A stretch of DNA of 64,000 nt, taken from the NCBI GenBank assembly GCA_021307315.1, contig JAJSPD010000035.1, forward strand, positions 432,486 to 496,485, in the 5' to 3' direction. The notes beneath the pieces are model-generated. The model ran no database searches and had not been told where the DNA came from. It saw only the letters and a program-made list of their open reading frames with translations. A program made the translations under genes and the position numbers. Positions within the stretch are counted from its first letter, which is position 1, and every line of letters starts with the position of its first letter. The stretch comes from Bisporella sp. PMI_857. Its lineage: Eukaryota; Ascomycota; Leotiomycetes; Helotiales; Helotiaceae. Below, one piece after another: positions 1 through 10,205 of this stretch.

Positions 1-444
1 GTAGTCCTCTTTTGCGCGTACTTCAGCGGCGGTCTGGCTGTCACACCCACACGGACAGGGGTCGCGGTCTGCTAGATCGAGTCTGTCGAATCGGTCTAGC
101 TGCGCGTCGAGGAAGTAGTCATCTTCCGTGCTATAGTTGTTATAGCCGCAAGGTAAGGAGGCGCGGCGGTAGGGACACAAGCGGTAGAAACAGCTGTTGG
201 TGTTGCTGATGGTGTTGCTTATGGAGGTTGAGATTACCGGATTGTTGTATGCCGGCGGAGGCGTGACGTAGCGTACCAAACTGGAGGAGGTTGATGGGCG
301 GTAGCAATAGCACTCGGAAAGTGGCGTGCCGTGAGGGCATGTACAGTGTGCGGGCCGGCGGAGCGAGAGGGAGAGGTTTGCTGGTGGCGTGTAATAGTTT
401 AGAGATGGGTAGTCTCTGGTGGAGGACCGGAGTTGAAGCGCCAT
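1..444 (-). CDS. Cys-rich hypothetical protein, cut by left window edge
   Basis: An open frame runs from an ATG at 444 down to base 1 without a stop (148 codons), so the C-terminus lies outside the window. The start has a good context (AACAATGG). The product is rich in Cys, Tyr, Pro and Ser, with clustered pairs such as CTCPHGTPLSECYCY near residues 35-50, then CFYRLCPYRR and CPCGCD near residue 135. There is no signal peptide or membrane segment at the N-terminus. The Cys spacing suggests metal binding or disulfides, but I do not recognise the family. The open frame, start context and composition make a real gene likely; its function is unknown. Confidence 0.6.
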   Translation of the reverse strand, partial: MALQLRSSTRDYPSLNYYTPPANLSLSLRRPAHCTCPHGTPLSECYCYRPSTSSSLVRYVTPPPAYNNPVISTSISNTISNTNSCFYRLCPYRRASLPCGYNNYSTEDDYFLDAQLDRFDRLDLADRDPCPCGCDSQTAAEVRAKEDY

Positions 445-1230
445 TGTTCGCGTCGTGAAAGGAACGGTGGGAAAACAGAAGAGAGAAGAGAAACAGCCTT
501 GGGCAGACACCGTTCGGTATATCTTATATCGCCCGAGCGCTTACCCGATGGTGTATGTAGGCAGCCCTACCGCCCGTCTATCGTGCGGACAACGCAACAA
601 TAACTAATTGGTGTGTCGCACTCACGACAGACGCCCAGTTGCTATTTATTAGGCACAGCCTCATAGAATGAGGGGTAGATTTCGTGGGGTGAAGATTGGG
701 TGCCTCATTGTTGTTGCAGAGGTGTAATTATGGTGCACTTGAGGATAATTTGATTGGTCGTATGTTGCTGCGGAACATGTTGGCGTACTTCAGCTCCATG
801 GGTCTGCAGGCATAAGATGCACCATTTTACACGTGATCAGATATCTGTACTGGGCTATTCTCAAGGCTTTTCGTTTTTGATCAATTTTGTGATGACTTTG
901 GTTGATCACGAGGCTGGGAGAAGCCTGAAGTCACTGGACTAATTTTGATATTGTAAATGATGGCTAAAATGCAAAGAAATATCAACGCGTCGCAAGGAAA
1001 TTAAATTAGATGCTCCAAGTGAAAGAGTAAATCTTGCTTAAATAGAATATGAAGAACAAGCTTGTCTTATAGAAAGTGCAAGAGACCCGCTTGCAATCTC
1101 TTATAAGCTTCGTGGCATTGGGGTGTATATCTGGTATTCCTCACACATTGCTATACAATGTGTTCTATATGCAGAACTTAGAGAATCAGTCCTTTTTAAA
1201 TCCAAGGCTAGATGTGTCATCCGAGCCTCT
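445..1230. other. Intergenic, no gene seen
   Basis: Non-coding stretch between the left-edge gene (reading left from 444) and the 3' end of the calmodulin-like gene. Only short, low-quality open frames are present. It should hold the promoter of the left-edge gene; I see no confident motif. Confidence 0.5.
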
Positions 1231-1980
1231 TCATCCACTAAGCATGAAGTGGACGAATTCCTGATCTAAATGCGCGTTAACCAAGGTATCATCGCGGTTA
1301 TGAGCAACATACAATCAATTGATCCATCCCCATTCTTGTCGACCTCCTTGATCATAGCATCAAGTTCATCGTCAGTCAATATCTCACCGAAGGACTTCAT
1401 GACCTTTCGCAGTTCATCCAGGGAGATGGTTCCGCTTCCATCCTTGTCGAAGACCTTAAAGGCGCTCTTCATTTCGGTCTCGAAGTCGATATCCTTGGTT
1501 GGGGCAGTCATCATCTTGCAGAACTCTGAGAGAAATTAGAAACGACCTCGAAGATCTGAAGCGAGCTCGAACCTTCAAAATCAATAGTGCCATTATTGTC
1601 ATGGTCAACTTCATTGATCATGTCCTGAATTTCAGTCTCTGTAGGATTCTGGCCAAGAGACTTCATAACCTCGTGAAGCTCTTTAATGGAGATAGTTCCT
1701 GGAATAAGTCAGAAAGTTTCTTCAGTTGAAGCCTACATATATACGTCAAGATACATACCATCTCCATCAGAGTCCTAAGTCGAGGCGTCAGAAGCTGTGT
1801 TATCTATGGAACAAGATATTCTTACAAAAAGGGTAAATGCATCCCTGTACTCCGCCAGCTCCTTCTCTGTAGGCTTGATCTATGGTTTTCAATGTTAATA
1901 TCAACAGCTCGTACATGCTAGATTTCTTGTCGGGTCGATAATGAGCTTACAGGAGCTTTGACTCCTCCGAGATCCGCCAT
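1231..1980 (-). CDS. Calmodulin-like four EF-hand Ca2+-binding protein
   Basis: Six exons: 1951-1980, 1826-1879, 1759-1774, 1573-1698, 1313-1525, 1231-1265. They join to 474 nt, 157 residues (canonical calmodulin is about 149). All four EF-hand loops are complete with Asp at position 1 and Glu at position 12: DSDGDGTISIKE (29-40), [12 protein letters not shown] (65-76), [12 protein letters not shown] (102-113), [12 protein letters not shown] (138-149). The N-terminus carries about ten extra residues ([10 protein letters not shown]) and the central linker ([12 protein letters not shown]) differs from calmodulin. It therefore looks like a diverged calmodulin paralogue, or a centrin/troponin C-like sensor, rather than the essential calmodulin. 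A role as a cytosolic Ca2+ sensor is inferred from the family. Exon 3 is only 16 nt and encodes the start of loop 1. Confidence 0.9.
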
Positions 1981-3984
1981 GTTGGTATATGATTATGACT
2001 ATCTTAAAACAGATTAGCCTGTAAGTCTAATAGCATGCGAAACTTATACTTCAGCGTGAGGCTGTGTAATCAGACACTAACAGACAGTAGTATCGAGAAT
2101 GGGGTTGGGATCTGCCCCGCAATTTCCAAGAAAAATGTACGAACAGGGTATTCACGATGTTCAGCGCTATACAGTATAAGGTATTTAATCTCCCGATAAG
2201 CAATATAAAATTCTTAGTTTGGTCTTGTTGCTGGCTTTCAAATTGGGTTCGGCTCAAAAGCTTATGAGTGAGAGAGGACGCCTGAAGCTGAATTGGAGAT
2301 GGAGCTGTCGTCGTTGCCAAGATCGCTTAATGATCCGCGCTTCACCGAGTAGAGAGGTATATCACGTGTGCGAATAATAATTTTCTCCTCAAACGAGATC
2401 ATATAGAGCCAGACTTTACAATAGGTGATTTCTATGGATCTAGAATTGGAATGCTTATTGGCCCAGAGGATTTGTTGTATCACGTGATAAAAGAACCATG
2501 CCTCTTGAAGATCAAGCACCACTAAATTTCTCGCTTAGATGTATGTACACTGAACGCAACGCATGACATCTCTAGCAGGATTCTCAGCGTCTGCCGAAGC
2601 TACAATATCGATTGTCTGAGCGCAATTTGCGATAGTTATCCTGTGTAAAACGTAGAGTTGCTCTGAAAATAATAGTTATGTTTCTGCAGAAACGACCATT
2701 GCAATATTAAGATCTGATGTTTTGCATGGGCAAACTGGATTCCTCGTCTCTAGGGTGCGGAGCCTCTTCGAATCAAGTTTGGGCAGCTCAGAATAATCAC
2801 CGAGATCTACCAGATGTATTCTGACTAAGTAGACTATAAGTACGCCTTTGGCTAGTATACATCACAAAACGGATGAATTGTCTAGATGAGGGAATGTGGT
2901 CGATTTCAAATGCAGTCTTACCTAGAAAACCAATAACAGAGATGCAATTTGAGGTAGAGGTTACAAAATGCCTCTCCAGAAGCTTACAATGCAAATTGCT
3001 ACGGCTTATCCTAGTTTTGCATAGCCCGTCTCTGAAACAACGACTTTGTATCCCAGGAATAACAAAACGTCAAGATCTGGCTTAGTAAGAATAAACAGAA
3101 CCCGTATAGTAGGTAAGAAATTAGATGTCGAAGCAAATTTATCATTGGAATGAGACATATGCAGCGTTATGCCACATAATTTGCCAATGATGTCCTAGGG
3201 GTGGACCTAGAGATGTAGCGGCGAGGAGGGTATTTATTTTTTGAATGACCTCGCGAAAAGGATTTGCAGTAGAAAGAGAAAGATAAGCAAAGCCATCCAT
3301 CCTCGGGGCGATGAGCTGTGACTCGAAAGCAAAACAGAGAGCTAATTTTTCAAGTCAGTAAAACTTGATGGTTTTCGGTTGGCAGATCCAAGAATAGATA
3401 GGAGATACTGTACACAACCTGTAGACTTCGGAGACTTGAATGAAACAGGCCGTGATCTCCATCTGACATGCAGAATGACGTCTTTTGCGTAAGAGAAAAG
3501 ATGTCGCTTTTGGCACTCGCCAGAACCCAACTCTCTCAAACAACCAACTTCTCGCATGAAAGTAAACTGAGTTTTGAGCCAACTCTGGAAGATATTAGGC
3601 AAACTGTACCCATCCTGGAGATTGACTGAAATATTACGAATATCGTAATATTTTGGGAAGTTGTAGTACTTACTAGATCGCAGTGTCAGGGATTGAATAT
3701 TTCGGCTAGCTTCCACGTGACTATACAAGCGCGGTACTTGCTTATTCAGCAAGGCTAATGTCCAGAATCCTTGTGTAACCCAAACCCCGCCACGTTCAGA
3801 CAACAACATTTCAACTTCTCCAAACAACTTCTGCAAAGCACAAACACTCTTCCTCATATATCGGCCATTCTTTGGCCTCGACGATACCTTCGAAACGCGT
3901 ACGCTCGCCTTCATTTACCGACCCTTCCTTAGCCCCAGCCCGAGCCCGTACCTCCATCAGCCTCATCACCGTCCATACCCCGCC
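1981..3984. other. Intergenic, no gene supported
   Basis: Two kilobases between the divergent calmodulin-like and dim1 starts. Several open frames of 60-190 codons occur (the longest on the minus strand at 3342-3914), but none shows a recognisable domain, splice support or gene-like composition. The 3.7-3.98 kb part is probably the dim1 promoter and 5' leader. Confidence 0.5.
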
Positions 3985-4538
3985 ATGGGTTCTGTCGTCC
4001 TCCCCCATCTCGTCACAGGCTGGCATGTCGATCAGGCTATTCTGAGCGAGGACGAAAGACTGGTAATTATCCGCTTCGGTCGTGACTGGGACCCTGATTG
4101 CATGAGACAAGACGAAGTCCTGTACCGTAAGAGGTTCCCTTTTCCATTTACTTCACATTCACTGATCATGTCTTCTATAGGCATCGCCGATCGAGTCAAG
4201 AACTTTGCAGTCATCTATGTGTGCGATCTCGACCAGGTCCCTGACTTCAAACAGATGTATGGTGAGTAGTGCCTCTGTTATTTTCTAGTTATCTTCTTTC
4301 CAAGGGCTGCGCTGATATATCTCCGATAGAACTGTACGACCCAGTAACAATTATGTTTTTCTTTCGCAACAAGCATATGATGTGCGATTTTGGAACTGGA
4401 AACAATAATAAGCTGAATTGGGTGCTTGAGGACAAGCAAGAACTCATCGACATCATCGAGACCATTTATCGTGGAGCCAAAAAAGGTCGTGGATTAGTGG
4501 TCAGTCCCAAAGATTATTCTACACGATATCGGTATTGA
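3985..4538 (+). CDS. dim1: U5 snRNP thioredoxin-like splicing factor Dim1/Dib1
   Basis: Three exons (3985-4126, 4181-4261, 4330-4538) give 143 residues, against 142 in the human protein. The family is a thioredoxin-fold component of the U4/U6.U5 tri-snRNP needed for pre-mRNA splicing in the nucleus. The sequence shows the near-invariant blocks GWHVDQAILSEDERLVIIRF, KNFAVIYVCDLDQVPDF, ELYDPVTIMFFFRNKHMM, GTGNNNKLNW and the C-terminal GRGLVVSPKDYSTRYRY. Splice phases agree: the first intron splits an Arg codon (C|GC) and the second splits Glu (G|AA). Both introns begin GTAAG or GTGAG and end in TAG. This is one of the most conserved genes in the window and appears intact. Confidence 0.97.
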
Positions 4539-5934
4539 GCTTTCGAAACCGCCGAGGTCCCGCTCGCTCCGGTCCACCATTCTCCTACAATCTCAGCACT
4601 TCACGTCTCTACCACTCACTATTCGAGCAATCATTTCGTCTAGACTCACCCAATCAACCCATACCTCGAATCTTCACCGAATTACGTCGATTAAATGCAG
4701 TCGATTGTGGTATGGCAAAACACAAGATCGTGGAACATCTAGGGGACAGATACGTGCCGGAGCAGCGAATAGAGCACTTATCTAGTTTAAGATGGCTAAG
4801 GCAACGGGGAGATATTGCATGCAAGTAGAGCGAAGGAAGTCGAAATGGAAGTGCCGGGATTATGTTGAAGCAAAAACTTGAGATCCGAACATTAACTTTG
4901 ATAAATTCCATAGTTGGCAATGCAGCACTTGTCTAAATATCTCATGCTTGTAGATTTACAAAAGGTGAAACTGGGCTTCTCAAACCTTTATATTATTGTG
5001 CATTATGCCCCCTCCTTCTACGTTTGGATAAGAACTCCAGCATAATACAAACACATGTGCCTTATTCGTATTTGTACTTTTCTATCAATGGCGAGCCATT
5101 ATGTTTTCAAAGTTCTGTCCGGTCACTCCATCACAATGCAAGCACAAAACCGAGGCAGGTATGTTAAAATGTTGGAGTGTTCAGGCACATTTTTAAGAGG
5201 CGCAACTTCCAGCGTTAATGATCGCTAATTCAAGATTCGGTGGCGGTGTCAGCCTTTGGGAATGCATCTTCGGACCAAGCTACCTCTAGAAAGATCTGAG
5301 TCGGCCATTTGTTCTATTCAAGCACACGAATGCGCTTGCTCATAGCCAGTCAGCTAATCCAATATCGGTGAATATGCGGGTTGCATTCCGAATGGCGGAA
5401 GAACCTGCTGCTCTGGTTTGAAAAATTCGAGCCATCGCAGCATCTCTAACCTTCCTTTTCTCGCCATCTTCTTAGCTTAAGAAATGATTTCCCGGAGGCT
5501 ATAGAATGTTATGTGCGATTTTTGGATAGCCAACGAACTCTCAAAGCCGTGAACACCTTTTGTGTCTGGTTTGTTTGATATCGCTCTCAAGGGGAAGAAA
5601 TATCTTATAGTTGAAATTTTGAGTGCATGTTATCCTAAGACTGCTTGCCTCTTCTACGGCAATATCCCTAGAGGCTTAGGTATGATTAGATATGCGTACA
5701 CCCTAGTCCAAGTTCAGAATGACTTACTATATACAACGCATATTTTACAAAAGAGAGGTCCAGTGATCACAGTACATATCTATCACGAACACAAAACACA
5801 GAACAAAGGATGAGAAATCTCTACTTGGATATATTTCCATTCTTTTCATATATTGTTATCGGACATGCAGCATGTCACCGTCAAAAACTCAGCTGCTGAT
5901 TTTCAAAAAATAAACTATCCATTAACTTACCTAC
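4539..5934. other. Intergenic, no gene supported
   Basis: The 3' flank of dim1 and the 3' flank of the convergent small membrane-protein gene. A 97-codon frame at 4535-4828 overlaps the dim1 stop codon, but it lacks any recognisable feature and is probably chance. Nothing else is supported. Confidence 0.5.
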
Positions 5935-6396
5935 CTATGGTGTCTTCGGTTTTATTGACTTGAATATGAAGTATCCCCCAACCGTACCCCCTATACCCAC
6001 AACCAGCACCACAACAACCCACAAGAAGATCAGCGTTCGCATCCTCATAGGTGGCCAAGGCATAGATCTGGTTGGAGGCTCCTCATAATCCACAACTTGA
6101 GCTGGTGCCAATGCTTTCGGAGAGACAGGGAGAGGCATATTCCCGTATGTTCTCTCTCGTTGTTGACGCTCCAGAGGAGCCCCGAGATTCTGCAGCGGGA
6201 CATTGTTCCAAGGGCCATCTGTTCGCGCTGGAGGTGCAGATAGAACTGCCGTGCCGAGACTGCGGCTTCTGCTTTCTCTTTGTGTCGGCTGTGTTTGTGT
6301 AGGTCTGCTGAAGTGTTCCAGTGTGTTGCTTGTGGATGGATCTTCTGTTCGATTTGCAGTTTTTTGGTGTTTCGGAAGGAACTGTGTCCATGACAT
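5935..6396 (-). CDS. Small C-terminally anchored membrane protein (copy A)
   Basis: Single exon, 153 residues. Residues 1-118 are hydrophilic, rich in Ser, Thr, Pro, Arg and Gln, and probably disordered. Residues about 121-144 form one strongly hydrophobic segment (TLIFLWVVVVLVVGIGGTVG and onward), followed by a short basic tail FKSIKPKTP. There is no N-terminal signal, so a tail-anchored topology with the bulk in the cytosol is inferred. A VPLQNL motif at 66-71 resembles IPLRNL in the divergently transcribed neighbour at 6817, and both genes put a single anchor at the C-terminus. I do not recognise a named family. Function is unknown. Confidence 0.65.
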   Translation of the reverse strand: MSWTQFLPKHQKTANRTEDPSTSNTLEHFSRPTQTQPTQRESRSRSLGTAVLSAPPARTDGPWNNVPLQNLGAPLERQQRERTYGNMPLPVSPKALAPAQVVDYEEPPTRSMPWPPMRMRTLIFLWVVVVLVVGIGGTVGGYFIFKSIKPKTP

Positions 6397-6816
6397 TTTT
6401 TACGATTTTGGTTTTGTTTTTTGCGAAGAGACTGCTGTAGAACTGGGTTTGACTAAGGGAAGCCTTATCTAGAAGTAGATTCAGATTTGATTCTCAGAAA
6501 CTTTGTGGCCGTAATGGAGGATGCTAGATGATATGAGTTCACAATACATTGTTCTTCATGCCAGTTTCTTGTTGTTCACACTGTCACAATGAGATCGAGC
6601 ATCAGTGGATACAAAAACTATGCATATACTCTGAAAATTGTTCTTGACATAAAATAACCCACATTGGCAATGGTAGTAGGTGAACATGTTTCGTAGGGTT
6701 CCGCAGAACAGCAAAAATTCAGATGAAGAACCAAATGGACCCTAGTCTAATATTATCATGCAATATATCCATTTCGCCTTTCTCCCCATATCCCACATCC
6801 AAAAGTCGTGTTCAAA
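6397..6816. promoter_or_regulatory. Shared upstream region of the divergent small membrane-protein pair
   Basis: These 420 bases separate the start codons of two head-to-head genes for small anchored proteins, so both promoters must lie here. I do not see a confident TATA box or operator. Co-regulation is inferred from the geometry only. Confidence 0.4.
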
Positions 6817-7104
6817 ATGTGCAGTCTTCGATGCTCCATTATATCCCCGAAAGATATTGCGGGCGACATCCCTCTCCGAAACCTTCAACCGCCTCAAGAA
6901 CTAACCGCAACAGCAGACGAGGATGGACGAGTATCTGTGGCAGTCTCCGGCCCAAGGACCCCTCGGCTGCCAAATCGACATATCAAGGGTCGATACATCT
7001 GCTTCGCTGTTTTCTTCATCACCCTCATCGCCCTTCTCATTGGTGGAGTCGCGGTGTGGGTGGTGTGGAAGCAGACATACGTGAAGAATACGAAAGGCTC
7101 ATGA
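6817..7104 (+). CDS. Small C-terminally anchored membrane protein (copy B)
   Basis: A single-exon frame of 95 residues from the ATG at 6817; a GTG nine bases upstream in frame is not a plausible fungal start. Residues 1-58 are hydrophilic and contain DIPLRNLQPP (17-26). Residues about 60-84 form one hydrophobic segment (ICFAVFFITLIALLIGGVAV within it), followed by a basic tail. The layout matches the divergent gene at 5935-6396 and the gene at 14854-15129. A second open frame overlaps this stretch in another register (6723-7151), but it lacks a membrane segment and looks like a shadow. Localisation to an internal membrane is inferred. Function is unknown. Confidence 0.55.
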   Translation: MCSLRCSIISPKDIAGDIPLRNLQPPQELTATADEDGRVSVAVSGPRTPRLPNRHIKGRYICFAVFFITLIALLIGGVAVWVVWKQTYVKNTKGS

Positions 7105-7726
7105 ATAGAAGAAGAGACATTTTGGAGCGCTACAGGGAAGAATGTGGGTAGTTAGAAGAGGCCTAAGTCTGAGAATAAAGAGCTAGACTTGAGATCTTTC
7201 AACTGAAGATAATGCCCTTTGTTCAGCGATCAAGATCGCATTTTGAGAACCGAGAACACTGTTAAGGGAGGATCACGAAACAATAGAAAAATAATAACAA
7301 AATTCATATACAGTAAGGAGTAATTACGGCTTCGTTATTCTATGGTATGAAATTATATTAACTATCGCCAATATGATTAAGTCTATTCTGGTTGAGCGCC
7401 TCTTTGACATTTCGTCAATTTAGATAAGATTTATGATAATTATTTAAATATAGCATAAAGAGAATTTTATATGTAAGTTGTATTACATTTCATGGGCCAG
7501 AACTCGTGGTTGTAAAACTCAGCAAAATTGTGCTCGGCTTCAATTGACACCCAGTGAAAGCTTCTTCTACAGCCATACCGGTATCTGATAAAGTTGAAGG
7601 AATAGTTAAAGTGCAAATGACTAATCCCCTGCTACAAGATGCATGTAGGTTCAGCTGGACAAGGCTGGCGGCTGGGTCATTCAGCATTTCCCCCTTCCAA
7701 CCTCAGTTTGCTTATTTTGTGACATT
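7105..7726. other. AT-rich intergenic stretch, nothing seen
   Basis: Low-complexity, AT-rich sequence between the small membrane-protein gene and the HET relic. No gene, RNA or clear repeat unit is recognisable. Confidence 0.5.
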
Positions 7727-9360
7727 ATGAGATTGCTCAATAATAACACATTGAAACTTTCTTATTACTTTGGTACTCAGATTCCACCTTATGTTATTTT
7801 AAGCCATACGTGAGGACAAGAAACGCCATTCAATGATATTTATGAAGGAACTGCTGGAGCAAATCTGGCTTTATGAAACTAGGGGGATACTGCAAGAAGG
7901 CGGCCACCGATGGCTTCGAATGGGTCTGGATTGACACATGTTGCATTGACAAGTCAAGCGCTACAAGAGCTTATTGCTCCACGTATACTGGAGTTTTACA
8001 CTGCAGAGTGGGTCGAGATTGGGACAAAAGCAAGCTTGTCAGGACAGATTTCGAATATTACAGGCGTGCCTATCCCAATCTTGCGTGTCGAGGATCCTTC
8101 GACTTGCACGGTTGCTCATCGGATGTCATGGGCTTCAAAAAGACAGACGACCCGGGAAGAGAATATCGCATATTGCCTGCTTGGGGTATTTGGAGTGAAC
8201 ATGCCTGTGTTATACGGAGAAATATCAAAGGCATTTCAACGGCTTCAGGAGGAAATTTTGAAGCAGAATGAGGACTATACTCTCTTCGCTTGGCCGCTAC
8301 ATTACGATTGTTACCCTTCGCTAACAGGTATTCTTGCCTCCTCTCCGGCCGATTTCTCGGAATCCGTCCCTATAAGCCTGCAAAAGCCGATGCTCCATTA
8401 CCATTCTGGAAAACTAAACGAAATGCGAAGCTTAGATTGGGCTAGACGAAATAATGAGTGCCTATGGGAAGAAAATACCAAAATGATAGAAGCAATACTC
8501 GAAAGCATGGCCGAAGATCCCGTACCGGTCTTACCATATGAGATATCGTACGAGAAATTACGACGGATTGATTTCTGTTGACCAGTTGAGCCTCGCAGAA
8601 ATAAATGGGACTGGAAAATTGCCAGCACCTCTCTCCACGATGCAAGATCCACCGCAGCAAACCAGCCGAGAACTACGTATTAGCATACCCTTAAAGCTTT
8701 CAAAGGATCCTTCTACTCCATCTCTGGCTTGGATATATTGCTTTCTAGAAGGCCGCGCAGCATGTATCTTTATTGATCAACCTAAATCATCAGCAAATCT
8801 ATATGCTCGACAGAGATCTTCCTGGTTGGCGACGGTCGCACCCGACCAATTGGAGGAATTCAAGGGTTACAGAAATGTATATAGATGGAGTTTTTAGGTC
8901 CTCTGATATCCTTTCTGCCAAGCCTAAGCAAGTATGGGGTTGCGTTAAGTTGGTTCATGAAGATAGCCAAGACAACTGCACAGCTGCACCAATATCCGTC
9001 TACCCTAATCAACATTGGAGCCTCGATGAACTCTTCTATAACAGTCAGGAAAATTTATTTGGTGCTATATTATTTGAATGTGCTTTTGAGAAGAGTTTAT
9101 TTAATTTTGCTGTTTTTATTGGACTGCACAAAGTTGCTCCATGGTGCAAAGTTTATTTACGTCACAGTATCCTTGAAAACGATGACAGCTTCGATAGTAC
9201 GAATTTCTTAGAGAGACTTGCCGCTAAAGTATCTAAGAGAGAGAGTTTTGTTAATTTTTCTGACCGATGTACAATTTCAGTCCACAATGGAGTAGTATTT
9301 CTGCAGCTATACGGCGGCGCCCTAGCCCAAATAGCATCGTGGCTCTGTACACTCTTCTAA
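7727..9360 (+). pseudogene. HET-domain protein, decayed
   Basis: The ATG at 7727 begins a classic HET N-terminus, MRLLNNNTLKL followed by IPPYVILSHT, but the expected HTWG reads CAT ACG TGA, a stop in place of the Trp codon. Further on, WVWIDTCCIDKSS (about 7922-7960) is followed directly, in another frame, by LQELIAP. The roughly 57 residues that lie between these motifs in the HET gene at 22332-24105 are missing. The frame then continues with FYTAEWVEIGTKASLSGQIS, AHRMSWASKR, REENIAYCLLGVFGVNMPVL and YGE, and shifts again near 8580 and 8890 into C-terminal pieces. HET proteins trigger vegetative incompatibility and cell death on non-self recognition. With one stop, one deletion and at least two shifts this copy cannot make that protein. 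Confidence 0.85.
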
Positions 9361-10205
9361 CGTCCTCTCACTTTATTAATGCACCCAATCAATAGGGAAG
9401 TGAGTTTTAAGGAAGCAGAAAGCCGTCCATATCGCTGTTATAGATGGCGCTGGCTGTCACAAAGTTCCTTTATATCTTTATGAAGTGATTACCGGGTTCC
9501 TGTCGGAATAGCCTCAAAATATGTGCGTTCTTTACTAGTCTGCTAGCTGCGTATCTGTAACTCCAGACCTAACACCAAATTTAGACTCTTGCTATAACAC
9601 TATGAGCAATATGGTTCATGTTAAATGGAATCCTATCACTTACTCCCAAAAGCTTGTACCAACCAATCACAAAAAGATCTAAAGGAAAGCATGCCGAGAC
9701 TTGAAGGTATCACCATATTACGTGGGAATGGATTTTATGAAGAGTTACTGGTGTGGCTACGGATAGAGACTCTACAAAAGGATAGTAAAGCCGAGGCTCG
9801 TTCTTGACTGTCCTGGCCCGTAATTTTTGTTCTACGCAATAGTGGTTTTATCTAGGACGCTCTTCAGACTAGCTTCAGAATGTAGAATAATTGACGCAAT
9901 ATCCTCTCTTAAGACAAAATGTAGAGCGTAAGGCTTCCGATGAGTGCTTAGGAGGTCTTCGGCTTGGCTTCGCAAGCCATGGCGCCTAAGACTCATCCAT
10001 TCCAGGACGCAGCTGTGCTCTAGACTCTCCACAGGGGTCAAACGAGAAATGAATAGCAATTTTTTTTCATAGTAGTTCAAGAAGTTCTATATCTAGTATA
10101 AAAGGAGTATGACACATGACTTAGGTGTACAATCAAAGGACTCGACGGCACAAGGGGGTGCTGATATGGCGTCACTCTATCCATAAAAGGATCTCCTGGT
10201 TCAGT
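9361..10205. other. Intergenic, no gene seen
   Basis: Separates the HET relic from the 3' end of the acyltransferase gene. Short open frames at 9625-9807 (+) and 9832-10080 (-) have no recognisable features. Confidence 0.5.

Noticed and set aside
3342..3914. 190-codon minus-strand frame upstream of dim1
   Set aside because: Long, but with no domain or hydropathy logic. It overlaps the probable dim1 promoter and leader and a second unsupported frame.
4535..4828. 97-codon plus-strand frame overlapping the dim1 stop by four bases
   Set aside because: Fungal genes are not normally arranged as overlapping translation units, the product has no recognisable features, and the region is the expected dim1 3' UTR.
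6723..7151. 142-codon plus-strand frame overlapping the small membrane-protein gene
   Set aside because: Arg/Ser/Pro-rich shadow in another register. The frame with a coherent membrane segment and start (6817-7104) is preferred.
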